Source: Microgenomates group bacterium GW2011_GWF2_46_18
Lineage (GTDB): Bacteria; Patescibacteriota; Microgenomatia; UBA1400; UBA12108
Assembly: GCA_001002415.1 (NCBI GenBank)
Contig: LCMB01000001.1
Coordinates: 1-33,998, forward strand
Direction: 5' to 3'
Length of the DNA: 33,998 nt
Both the position numbers and the translations under genes were made by a program. The notes under the pieces were generated by a model, which was not told the origin of the DNA, ran no database searches, and saw only the letters and a program-made list of their open reading frames with translations. Below are positions 1 to 7,754 of this stretch, in pieces. Numbering within the stretch: position 1 is the first letter of the stretch; each line of letters opens with the position of its first letter.

Positions 1-16
1 AATAAGTGCCGCATGA

Positions 17-337
17 TTATTTTTTCTTCTCTTTGGGTTCTTTGGGCTTGTCGAGTTTGTCGAGACCGAGGCCGTGCACACCAAAGTAGACTACGGCGGC
101 GATGATGGCAAAGTCAATCAGAACAGCGAGAAAGTGACCCCACATAATTTCCGACCCAGCCAGCCAAAATGAAGCATCTTGCAAATTGGCGGTAAAGCCC
201 AGAAGAATACCCACGAGCGGATTAACAATATCGGTAACCAGTGAGGAGACAACTTTGGAGATGGCTCCACCCAAAATGAAGCCAACGGCCAGCCCCATAA
301 CACCTTGTTCGCGAATAAAGCTGAGGAAACCTTTCAT
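17..337 (-). CDS. mscL: Large-conductance mechanosensitive channel MscL
   Basis: 106 aa; N-terminus KGFLSFIREQGVMGLAVGFILGGAISKVVSSLVTDIVNPLVG is a typical MscL TM1 region; second TM and charged C-terminus. Confidence 0.95.
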   Translation of the reverse strand: MKGFLSFIREQGVMGLAVGFILGGAISKVVSSLVTDIVNPLVGILLGFTANLQDASFWLAGSEIMWGHFLAVLIDFAIIAAVVYFGVHGLGLDKLDKPKEPKEKKK

Positions 338-403
338 GATTTATCATTATATACCAAATTAAACTAAGACTAATTTAGTATGGGTTGACACGGTGATATA
401 AAT

Positions 404-1291
404 GTGGCAGATTGGATATATATGAGAAGAAAAAAAGCAGCGTTTATTTTCCCGTTAATAGGTATAGTTGGTGCCATAACTTTATTTGGTCTGGTGCAGG
501 CTCAGTCAATGAACAGTACTCCTACTAATGATTTTTGGGCAACAAGTGAGAAAAAAAATCCGATTTTGGGGGAGGAGGATGAGACCCAGATACAGGAAAC
601 TGAACGGGAACAAGAAGAGATAAAGAATACAATTGAACAGCAAGGAGAGGAACAAAAACAGGCAGAAGAAGAACAAAAAGAAACCGAAATTGAAACTGTG
701 GACGGACAAAAAATTAAAACTAAGATTGAAGATGACGGGGTAACTAAAGTTGAAATTGAACAAGATGATCTCAAGATCAAGTACGAAGTAAGAAACGGGG
801 TAATGACAGCACAGACAGAAGAAAACGAGGAAGATGAGTTCGAAGAAGAGACCGAGGACGAGCAAGAAGATGCAACCGAGTCAGGTATTAGTATAGAAAC
901 AGACAGTGATAGGCGGACGATTAGGAGCAACCAAATTCAGGCAACAACAAGATTCCCACTCTCGATAGACATAGAAACCAATCAGCTTATGATTACAACC
1001 CCGAAAGGCACCAAAATAGTCGCTGTACTGCCTGACCAGGCAGTCCAAAATCTTTTGGCTACGGGAATTGTTAGTAGTGTAAACCAGACCGGTACAGATG
1101 ACGGCGGAGTAGAAATAATAATACAAGAGGACGAGCCGGTATACGAAATAAAAGGAGAAAAAGAATATCATTTGTTAGCATTCATTCCGATCAATCAGCC
1201 GGTGACGGCAATAGTGTCGGCAGAAACGGGAGAAGTCATTACAACTCAACAATCATTTGTCGCCAAGTTGGTGGATTTGCTGTCTCCATAG
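404..1291 (+). CDS. Membrane-anchored protein with long Glu/Lys/Gln-rich linker and C-terminal domain of unknown function
   Basis: Open frame 295 aa with GTG start at 404 (alternative ATG at 422); N-terminal TM helix (AAFIFPLIGIVGAITLFGL) followed by about 110 aa of highly charged sequence. Confidence 0.75.
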   Translation: MADWIYMRRKKAAFIFPLIGIVGAITLFGLVQAQSMNSTPTNDFWATSEKKNPILGEEDETQIQETEREQEEIKNTIEQQGEEQKQAEEEQKETEIETVDGQKIKTKIEDDGVTKVEIEQDDLKIKYEVRNGVMTAQTEENEEDEFEEETEDEQEDATESGISIETDSDRRTIRSNQIQATTRFPLSIDIETNQLMITTPKGTKIVAVLPDQAVQNLLATGIVSSVNQTGTDDGGVEIIIQEDEPVYEIKGEKEYHLLAFIPINQPVTAIVSAETGEVITTQQSFVAKLVDLLSP

Positions 1292-1316
1292 ACAATACCT
1301 AAGGGTGTGTTATAAT
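1289..1316 (+). promoter_or_regulatory. Predicted sigma70-type promoter for the RRM protein gene
   Basis: TAGACA (1289-1294), 16-nt spacer, TATAAT (1311-1316); predicted start near 1323, giving a 5' UTR of about 100 nt. Confidence 0.65.
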
Positions 1317-1422
1317 AGCAACTAGTTATTTATGTGCGCATGCTTTTCCCAACGATCCAGTGAGTAATTCCCTGTTAGTTTGAGCGTAAAGTGTTGGCAC
1401 GCAATTTTAGGAGGTGCCTCAC

Positions 1423-1791
1423 ATGGCAACCAAACTATTTGTCGGCAGTCTAGCCTGGGCTACAACTGACGATTCATTACAAGCTTTTTTCTCCCAGGCA
1501 GGAACAGTTTCGTCTGCTCGCGTCATCACTGACCGTGCAACTGGACGCTCAAAAGGCTTCGGCTTTGTTGAGATGTCAAGTGACGAAGAAGCCCAAAAAG
1601 CAGTTGCCGAATTAAACGGCAAGGAGCTGGATGGCCGCGCAATCGTGGTCAACGAAGCCCGTCCGATGGAACCCCGCACTGGCGGATCTTCCTTTGGTGG
1701 AGGCAGTCGTGGTGGTTTTGGCGGTGGTTCTCGCGGAGGTTTCTCTCGCGATAACAATCGTGGCGGCGGATATGGCCGTTCTAGCTACTAA
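1423..1791 (+). CDS. RNA-binding protein with one RRM domain and Gly/Arg-rich tail
   Basis: KLFVGSLAWATTDDSLQAFF (RNP2) and KGFGFVEM (RNP1); GGGSRGGFGGGSRGGF tail; SD aggaggt just upstream of ATG 1423, preferred over the GTG at 1414. Confidence 0.92.
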   Translation: MATKLFVGSLAWATTDDSLQAFFSQAGTVSSARVITDRATGRSKGFGFVEMSSDEEAQKAVAELNGKELDGRAIVVNEARPMEPRTGGSSFGGGSRGGFGGGSRGGFSRDNNRGGGYGRSSY

Positions 1792-1822
1792 GATCTTTTA
1801 GAAATTAGGAATTAGCAAAAAA

Positions 1823-1857
1823 GAAATCCCCCTTGGTGTAAACCGAGGGGGATTTTT
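1823..1857 (+). terminator. Intrinsic terminator after the RRM gene
   Basis: AAATCCCCCTTGGT-gtaa-ACCGAGGGGGATTT stem followed by a T run. Confidence 0.9.
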
Positions 1858-1878
1858 CAAAGTATAATGCCTTTATCT

Positions 1879-2523
1879 ATGACTTGGTTGTCTTATTTAC
1901 TGCCAATAACGATATATCGAAAGGAAACGAGCCGGGGTAGTTTGATCGAAGTCAGGGAGATGTGGGGAGAACGCAAACTGGACATGAACGGTTACCCACA
2001 ATCAAACCGGGGGTACCGGAGGCTGTGGACCAAAGTTTTGAAGCGAGCCAACGCACAGGATCTACCACCGCAAGCTACAGGATTGATTTTGGGACTGGGG
2101 GGAGGAGATACGGTAAAGATACTTGGATCGGACTATACAGTGACTGTCGTGGAGTTAGAAGCGGAGGTAGTTGGAGTCGCTCGTGAATATTTTGGGATTA
2201 AAAGCTCCCCTACCCGATCAATCATTATCCAGGATGCCAAAGATTTTGTGGCGCGTAACCATACCAAATATGATTTGGTCATAGTTGATGTGTACGACGG
2301 AGACGGAATCCCCTTGTTTGTGAGGGGACAGAAATTTTTAAAAGATATCTGCCGGGCAAGCAAACCAACAGGGAAAGTAATTATCAATTATGCGTCACAT
2401 AGCTTTAAGGAGCGCGACTTTACCCAGTTTGAAAAGAAACTCAAACAGATTTTCCCCCAAGTCGAGTTAATCAAGATTGGGGGACATACGCTTTACACAG
2501 GAGCTGTTTCTCGGCGTGGGTAA
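1879..2523 (+). CDS. Spermidine-synthase-like SAM-dependent methyltransferase family protein
   Basis: ILGLGGGDTVKIL, VVELEAEVVGVAREYFGI and YDLVIVDVYDGDGIP motifs; ATG 1879 preferred because the ORF-track ATG at 1867 overlaps a TATAAT box (1863-1868). Confidence 0.8.
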   Translation: MTWLSYLLPITIYRKETSRGSLIEVREMWGERKLDMNGYPQSNRGYRRLWTKVLKRANAQDLPPQATGLILGLGGGDTVKILGSDYTVTVVELEAEVVGVAREYFGIKSSPTRSIIIQDAKDFVARNHTKYDLVIVDVYDGDGIPLFVRGQKFLKDICRASKPTGKVIINYASHSFKERDFTQFEKKLKQIFPQVELIKIGGHTLYTGAVSRRG

Positions 2524-2728
2524 GCTGTTTAACTACGTGTTCACGTTTGAGGGCGGAAGATTTGTCGGGGAGGGATTCTTGGTAGACTATTTTGACGGGG
2601 CGGTGACTGCGAGTATAACTGGCACCTAAACCTTGGGTATGAGCGCGAAAGCGCTTGACTAAATCATTAGTGATCCCGGTGTAGTAACTCCCGTCTTCGC
2701 AAAGCAGCATATAGACAAAGTAGGCCAT
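2471..2728 (-). CDS. GIY-YIG nuclease superfamily protein (UPF0213/YhbQ-like)
   Basis: MAYFVYMLLCEDGSYYTGITNDLVKRFRAHTQGLGASYTRSHRPVKIVY; start ATG at 2728. Confidence 0.92.
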   Translation of the reverse strand: MAYFVYMLLCEDGSYYTGITNDLVKRFRAHTQGLGASYTRSHRPVKIVYQESLPDKSSALKREHVVKQLTHAEKQLLCKAYVPQS

Positions 2729-2765
2729 AACGCCTATTATGACTCCTATGGAAGAAAAGTGTCCA
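2712..2765. promoter_or_regulatory. Predicted bidirectional promoter with overlapping -10 elements
   Basis: + strand TAGACA(2712-2717)-17 nt-TATTAT(2735-2740); - strand TGGACA(2765-2760)-18 nt-CATAAT(2741-2736); both predicted starts fall at the start codons. Confidence 0.6.
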
Positions 2766-3284
2766 AAGTGTGGAAGTAGTCTCGGACCAGTGACCGAAAC
2801 CAAAACTGGGCGGCAGCTGCAGCGCTGCAGTGAGGGAAGCTGGAATTCGGAAACCCACAAGAACGAAGGCTGTGATTATGTGAAGTGGCTCGAAGTTCAA
2901 CCCCAACAACTGGACGAGAAGTGTCCCAAATGTGGGAGTCCCTTGGTCCTCAATGTGACCCGGTTTGGCAAAAAGATGAAGAAGTGTAGTACCAATGTGT
3001 GGAACAAAGAGACGAAGAAAGCGGAAGGCTGTGATTATATCGAATGGATCAATGGCACCACGGAAAAATTGGATGAGGATTGCCCAGAATGCGGAAAGAA
3101 GCTGGTCTTATATACCACGGCCGCGGGGAAGAAAATGAAGAAATGCAGTACTGCCGGGTGGGACCGAGAGAAACGGGAAGCTACGGGATGTACGTACGTT
3201 GAGTGGCTTAAGGCAGAACAGTATTCTAAGACTGAAAGCGGGGACGAATTTTTGCCCCCTGGACCTCCCCCCGAAGAGAATTGA
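2748..3284 (+). CDS. Stand-alone protein of three topoisomerase-type zinc ribbons
   Basis: Three tandem CPxCG...GK..(K/Q)(K/R)CS...W..E.....GC.Y..W units; ATG 2739 or 2748 possible. Confidence 0.82.
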   Translation: MEEKCPKCGSSLGPVTETKTGRQLQRCSEGSWNSETHKNEGCDYVKWLEVQPQQLDEKCPKCGSPLVLNVTRFGKKMKKCSTNVWNKETKKAEGCDYIEWINGTTEKLDEDCPECGKKLVLYTTAAGKKMKKCSTAGWDREKREATGCTYVEWLKAEQYSKTESGDEFLPPGPPPEEN

Positions 3285-3330
3285 TTTTCGATAAGAAAGA
3301 TTTGGCAAATTAGTTCAACCTAGACGATTA

Positions 3331-3834
3331 TTACGGGATAGTGATCTTAAGAGTGGCGATAATATCATCGATTTTGGGGTCAGAGTTATTGTTGAGAAAA
3401 GAAATATAACGATTGCCAATTTTCTTCACGGTAAGGTTGGCTTGATTGGGATATTTTTGCTCGTAGGCCGAAGTGCTATCCCAGTGTTCGATGATCAGAT
3501 CGTAGGATTGGCCGCCGCCATAAATCAAAGCGATGCCGTTGGGGTACCCATAGAGATTGTTGCGATCGGTCAAAAGCTGATAAGAAGATGGGTAGGAAAT
3601 GGCAAAACCATATTCTGAGTTAGTGTAAGTTTCCCAACCAGAGGGGATATTGGAGGTGGGAGAAGGAACCAAAGATGGGAGAGAGGATGTTTGGGGGATG
3701 GGAGTAGATTCCGAGGTAGAAGTGGGAGAAGGCAGGGGTTGGTCCGGCTTTTGAGTACCGTAGTAATAAGCAAAACTCAAACTGACAATTATCAGGAGGA
3801 TAAAGAGGAACGTGGAAATTAGTTTATTTCCCAT
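3331..3834 (-). CDS. Membrane-anchored protein of unknown function, PsbP/lipoprotein-like C-terminal domain
   Basis: N-terminal TM, Pro/Ser/Thr-rich linker, GWETYTNSEYGFAISYPSSYQ motif seen in extracytoplasmic proteins. Confidence 0.7.
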   Translation of the reverse strand: MGNKLISTFLFILLIIVSLSFAYYYGTQKPDQPLPSPTSTSESTPIPQTSSLPSLVPSPTSNIPSGWETYTNSEYGFAISYPSSYQLLTDRNNLYGYPNGIALIYGGGQSYDLIIEHWDSTSAYEQKYPNQANLTVKKIGNRYISFLNNNSDPKIDDIIATLKITIP

Positions 3835-3892
3835 TAGCAGTGATTATTCCACATTCAAAAATCGAAGTAAATATCTAGAGGAAGAGAATTGA

Positions 3893-4120
3893 TTACAGTT
3901 TCAGCAAAGAGAGAGCTTGGTAGACCAGCATGGCTGGCCAGACGAGGCTTTTGCCGACGGCGAGGAAAAATCCGGTCAGGTTAGTGATGTGAGGGAAGTA
4001 ATAGAAGGCCGCGCCGATAATCCCAATTCCATAGACAGCACTGCTACTACTGCCGCCGTAGTGTTTGGGGGAGCAACATTTGCCACAACATTTTTCAGTA
4101 CAATTTTTCTTATCAATCAT
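3893..4120 (-). CDS. Small Cys-rich membrane protein of unknown function
   Basis: MIDKKNCTEKCCGKCCSPKH followed by hydrophobic helices; ATG at 4120 preceded by AGGAG; the ORF-track start at 4138 is TTG. Confidence 0.6.
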   Translation of the reverse strand: MIDKKNCTEKCCGKCCSPKHYGGSSSSAVYGIGIIGAAFYYFPHITNLTGFFLAVGKSLVWPAMLVYQALSLLKL

Positions 4121-4128
4121 ACGATCTC

Positions 4129-4383
4129 CTAACGACAATAATTAATAGTTTTGCTGGCGTAGGCGCCGATACCGAGCAAAAAGCCAAAGTCATACCAGCG
4201 GCCAGCGTTGTGAGTTTCGTAGATTTTGACATTGTCGGTAAACAACCCGACAAAGAAAACCATGGGGGCGATAATCCCGTGCCACAAGCCAGCCCAAAAG
4301 CCGGCAGGAGCGGCACCTTGGATTCGATACTTGGAGTTGGGACCGGCGACGGAAAGAATGTTGGGTTTGGATTTAGTAGTCAT
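4129..4383 (-). CDS. Small conserved hypothetical membrane protein
   Basis: GFWAGLWHGIIAPMVFFVGLFTDNVKIYETHNAGRWYDFGFLLGIGA; ATG at 4383 6 nt after TAGAAT box. Confidence 0.7.
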   Translation of the reverse strand: MTTKSKPNILSVAGPNSKYRIQGAAPAGFWAGLWHGIIAPMVFFVGLFTDNVKIYETHNAGRWYDFGFLLGIGAYASKTINYCR

Positions 4384-4431
4384 AAACTGATTCTAGAATA
4401 AATCAGCGACTCGCGCAAGAAAATAAAAAAA

Positions 4432-4887
4432 TTATTCTTTCTGGATATCGTCAAAGAGTGAGAGAATCTGGTCTTTGAGGATCCCTCGGTGGATCTTGAT
4501 TTCATGCCCAGAATCTTGGGCCAAATCTTCGATATGCAGTTTCCTGGGGCGGAGAAGGTGAGGCAGATCATCTCTTGATACGCCGATATATACATTGCCG
4601 ATCCCGGCCTGGAAGATACCGGCGGCACACATGGCACAGGGCTCGTTGGAACTATAAAAAGTACAGTCATGCAGATCGTTGGTGTGCAGATTTTTGCAGG
4701 CTTCGCGGAGGGCAACCAATTCGGCGTGCTCGGTCACATCTCCGCCGGATTTATCGGTGGTATAGCCTGCCCCGACTACTCTCCCCTCTTTGACAACGAC
4801 GGCTCCAAACGGCCAATCCCCTCTTTGCTTGGCTTTTCCCGCTTCTTGGTATGCCAGAAGCATAAACTTGTCATGCTGATTCATCAT
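4432..4887 (-). CDS. Nucleoside deaminase (guanine/cytidine/tRNA-adenosine deaminase superfamily)
   Basis: HAE (zinc ligand, catalytic Glu) and PCAMCAAGI zinc motif; ATG 4887 or 4884. Confidence 0.92.
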   Translation of the reverse strand: MMNQHDKFMLLAYQEAGKAKQRGDWPFGAVVVKEGRVVGAGYTTDKSGGDVTEHAELVALREACKNLHTNDLHDCTFYSSNEPCAMCAAGIFQAGIGNVYIGVSRDDLPHLLRPRKLHIEDLAQDSGHEIKIHRGILKDQILSLFDDIQKE

Positions 4888-4892
4888 AATAA

Positions 4893-5348
4893 CTATACTA
4901 GTTCAAGCTCGTAGTGCAATTGGGTACCAGTCTTGCCAATATTTTTAAATCCATGTTTTTCGTAAAAGTGATGGGCACGAGTCATATGTTCGTTGGTGTT
5001 AAGAACAATCTTGGTGAATCCTTGCTTTTGCGCGTGAGTGAGGGCGGATTGGAGGAGGGCTTCACCAATTCCCGTCCCGTGTAAATCTGATTGGACAAAC
5101 ATGCGCTTGAGTTTAACGGTGTTATCGCCCATGTCTTTGAGGGCGACTGTACCAATAACTTGATCTTCGCTGACGGCGAGCCAGAAACCACCGCGACCAG
5201 AATATACTTCCGTAATGTGATCTAGATCCTCGTCGTCTATAGGTAAATCTGAGGATGAGATTGTCCCGGTGTAGACCAAGAGACTGCCGACCAAGTCGAC
5301 TACTTGTTTCTGATACCGTTCTTCGTAGGGAATGATTTTGTAGTTCAT
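4893..5348 (-). CDS. GNAT family N-acetyltransferase
   Basis: LKRMFVQSDLHGTGIGEALLQSALTHAQKQGFTKIVLNT...ARHFYEKHGFK-type acetyl-CoA motif. Confidence 0.92.
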   Translation of the reverse strand: MNYKIIPYEERYQKQVVDLVGSLLVYTGTISSSDLPIDDEDLDHITEVYSGRGGFWLAVSEDQVIGTVALKDMGDNTVKLKRMFVQSDLHGTGIGEALLQSALTHAQKQGFTKIVLNTNEHMTRAHHFYEKHGFKNIGKTGTQLHYELELV

Positions 5349-5440
5349 GAGGAAATTGTAGCACTGGTTGGAGTTTTCTCTTTTTGTCGAGGGATTGGGT
5401 GGGCAGCTCTAGGATCCTACGACACCATAGCTAAACACTA

Positions 5441-6250
5441 TTAAATTAGAAGTTTATAAACTTCTATCGCGTTTTTACTAAAAATTCTTTCTCTTTCGTC
5501 TTCATCTATTTTTAAAGATTTTACCAAATCAATTTGTTTCTTGATATCACACATGGGCCAATCAGTACCAAAAATAACTTTGTCTGGCCTGTTCTGAATG
5601 GTTTTTTCAAGTACATTTATCATTTTCTCAATGCCGCCACTTTTCTCTAGAACTTCAGGGTCTGCAGTCCCAGCCAATTCAAAATAAATGTTGGGTGAGT
5701 TCTTGGTGATTTCATAGCAATATTCAATCTTGGGCCAAAAATAATGGGTAATGATTACTTTTAATTTTGGATACTTATCGGCAATCTCGACTATATATTT
5801 TGGGTCATTATAGAAAAGGGGGTTTTGAATATTTGGATCCGAAGAAATATCGCCGGTATGAAAAACTACCGGGCAACCTAATTTCTGTAAAAGTTCGTAA
5901 TATGGCAGACATCTTTGATCTGTTGGATTATAGGGATCATGGCCTGGAAATAGCTTTATGCCTTTAACAGTTCCACTTTCTAGTAATTCTCGATACTTTT
6001 GTATTTCGCTGTTTCCCCGTTGGATTATTTGAGGGCTCCCTAAAAGAAAAAATTCCTTATACCCATTGGTGAGTTCGATTGCTTTTGCAAGATCTGCTAT
6101 ATCGTCCTTATTTTCTAAATTATCAGGAATAACTATTGCGTACTCAATCCCGTTTCTGGCCATTTCTTGCAACAACAAATCTCTGCTTTCTTCGAGAGAT
6201 TGAGCATTATTTTCGTAAAGTGAAATGTGGACATGTGAATCAATAATCAT
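5441..6250 (-). CDS. Amidohydrolase family (TIM-barrel metal-dependent hydrolase)
   Basis: IDSHVHI, VKGIKLFPGH, VFHTGD, VIITHYFWPK, IFGTDWPMCD; SD CAGGAGA upstream of ATG. Confidence 0.88.
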   Translation of the reverse strand: MIIDSHVHISLYENNAQSLEESRDLLLQEMARNGIEYAIVIPDNLENKDDIADLAKAIELTNGYKEFFLLGSPQIIQRGNSEIQKYRELLESGTVKGIKLFPGHDPYNPTDQRCLPYYELLQKLGCPVVFHTGDISSDPNIQNPLFYNDPKYIVEIADKYPKLKVIITHYFWPKIEYCYEITKNSPNIYFELAGTADPEVLEKSGGIEKMINVLEKTIQNRPDKVIFGTDWPMCDIKKQIDLVKSLKIDEDERERIFSKNAIEVYKLLI

Positions 6251-6285
6251 TTGTTGCGTCTCCTGGACGATGTTGGAACTTTTTT

Positions 6286-6657
6286 TTAGTATCTACCAAG
6301 TAAATACATTACTAAAATTTTGTAGAATATGAAGGCATCGATGAAAGCTATAATATAGGGATTAACAAATTGAAAAAGCTTGTCATTGTTGCTTCCGAGA
6401 TACTTAAGTAGTTTTACGCGTGTGTTTGGTTTAGAGTTGAAAGCAATAAGCGCGCTAAGGAGTGTACAAAAAAGTAAAGTAATGACAATTAACTCTACCC
6501 AGACTGGATGTCGTCCATATCTAGTCCAACCATTAATCAACGTAGAGAAACTAAGTTGAAGTCCTAGATGTGTAGCTAGAACAAAGTCGATCGTAAGTGC
6601 GAAACAACCAATAATAAGAAATATATTGGTGATTGTATTGATGTTGGTTGGTTTCAT
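6286..6657 (-). CDS. Hypothetical membrane protein
   Basis: 123 aa with several hydrophobic helices; ATG 3 nt downstream of the tRNA-Gln discriminator base. Confidence 0.65.
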   Translation of the reverse strand: MKPTNINTITNIFLIIGCFALTIDFVLATHLGLQLSFSTLINGWTRYGRHPVWVELIVITLLFCTLLSALIAFNSKPNTRVKLLKYLGSNNDKLFQFVNPYIIAFIDAFIFYKILVMYLLGRY

Positions 6658-6659
6658 TG

Positions 6660-6730
6660 TTGCCGAGCAGGGATTCGAACCCCAATAAGCAGCTTCAGAA
6701 ACTGCTGTCCTACCATTAGACGACTCGGCA
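6660..6730 (-). tRNA. tRNA-Gln (anticodon CUG)
   Basis: Minus strand tgccgag...gcagt-ttCTGaa-gctgc...ggttcgaatcc...ctcggca-a; U1-A72 pair, 7-bp acceptor stem, CCA not encoded. Confidence 0.93.
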
Positions 6731-6741
6731 GAGATAGACGT

Positions 6742-6750
6742 ATTTTATCA
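6742..6750 (-). promoter_or_regulatory. Extended -10 promoter for the tRNA-Gln operon
   Basis: Minus-strand TGATAAAAT; predicted start about 5 nt before the tRNA 5' end. Confidence 0.5.
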
Positions 6751-6759
6751 CTAGCACCA

Positions 6760-7098
6760 TTATTCTTTGGGTTTACGCTTGCGGGCTTCGATTTTTTTGA
6801 GGGAACCGAGGATCCGTTCGTGGAGATTGATATCTTTGATCCGGGCAATTCTTAGAATAGTGACTACCAAATCCCCGAGTTCTTGTTCGTAGGATTCATC
6901 CCGTTGGGCGGCTAGATTGAGGGGTTTGCGGCCGTGCTCGGCCAAGTAGGCTCGGGCAATTTCGCCGACTTCTTCAACTAAGGAAAGAATGAGGATTGAG
7001 CCATACTCCTGGGAATAGCGTTTACCCCGATCGATCCGGGAGAGGTAGTTAAAGTACTCGGCAAAGGGGGATTTGTAATGAGTGCGTTTGGGGGTCAT
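6760..7098 (-). CDS. MazG-like nucleotide pyrophosphohydrolase domain protein
   Basis: SLVEEVGEIARAYLAEHG (EExxE) and YEQELGDLVVTILRIA (ExxD). Confidence 0.85.
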   Translation of the reverse strand: MTPKRTHYKSPFAEYFNYLSRIDRGKRYSQEYGSILILSLVEEVGEIARAYLAEHGRKPLNLAAQRDESYEQELGDLVVTILRIARIKDINLHERILGSLKKIEARKRKPKE

Positions 7099-7114
7099 AT
7101 AGATATGGTAGCAT

Positions 7115-7747
7115 ATGCTCGTGCAGATTGAGGAACTTTATCAAAAATACCACAATATGCCGCAGCTGGTTACTCATCAGTTACGGGTGGGAGCAGTGGG
7201 GAGAACGGTCGCGAAGCATTGGAAGAGCAAGTGTGACCCCATCTTTATCACCCAATTGTGTTTGATCCATGACATCGGGAATATCGTGAAGTTTGATTTG
7301 ACCAATCCAAATTTTGGGAAAATTGAGAACATAGAAGAATGGAAAAAGATCCAAAAACAATATCGGGCGAAGTATGGGGAGAATGCCCAGGAAGCAACGA
7401 GAGGAATTTTGCAGGAAGCCGGGTTAAATCAATTTACCGAGTTAATTGCTGAGGAGGAGAAACTTTATTTTGCGGAAGCGAAGGAAGCGGAGCTAGAGAG
7501 AGCCAGTACCGCGGCCATCATTTTGATGTATGCAGACTGCCGGGTCACACCCAAGGGAGTTGTCAGCTACCGCGAACGAATCGACGATTTGAAAGAGCGC
7601 TATGGAGGAGTGGCCAGCCCGACTTGGTACGCTTGGACTTATTGGTTTGAGGAGTGGATACAGAAGCAGGTTACGATTGATTTGCATTCCATTACGGAGA
7701 GTCAAATGGCACCTCTATTTACTGAACTGTTGACGAGTACCATATAA
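7115..7747 (+). CDS. HD domain phosphohydrolase-like protein
   Basis: THQLRVGAVGRTVAKHW...LCLIHDIGNIVKFD. Confidence 0.82.
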   Translation: MLVQIEELYQKYHNMPQLVTHQLRVGAVGRTVAKHWKSKCDPIFITQLCLIHDIGNIVKFDLTNPNFGKIENIEEWKKIQKQYRAKYGENAQEATRGILQEAGLNQFTELIAEEEKLYFAEAKEAELERASTAAIILMYADCRVTPKGVVSYRERIDDLKERYGGVASPTWYAWTYWFEEWIQKQVTIDLHSITESQMAPLFTELLTSTI

Positions 7748-7754
7748 TGAAGTG

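Noticed and set aside
502-930. Overlapping minus-strand Ser/Cys-rich and Phe/Leu-rich ORFs
   Set aside because: Mirror of the purine-rich charged-linker region of the 404-1291 gene; low-complexity artefacts.
2471-2728. GIY-YIG gene as a homing endonuclease or mobile element
   Set aside because: Matches the small stand-alone UPF0213/YhbQ-type family; no intron, intein or target duplication seen nearby.
6760-7098. MazG-like gene as part of a toxin-antitoxin or defence system
   Set aside because: No toxin partner or defence genes adjacent; house-keeping pyrophosphohydrolase is the simpler reading.
7730-7748. TTGACG plus TATAAT as a complete -35/-10 for the T-box leader
   Set aside because: Spacing is only 7 nt; the TATAAT is kept as a candidate -10 but this TTGACG cannot be its -35.
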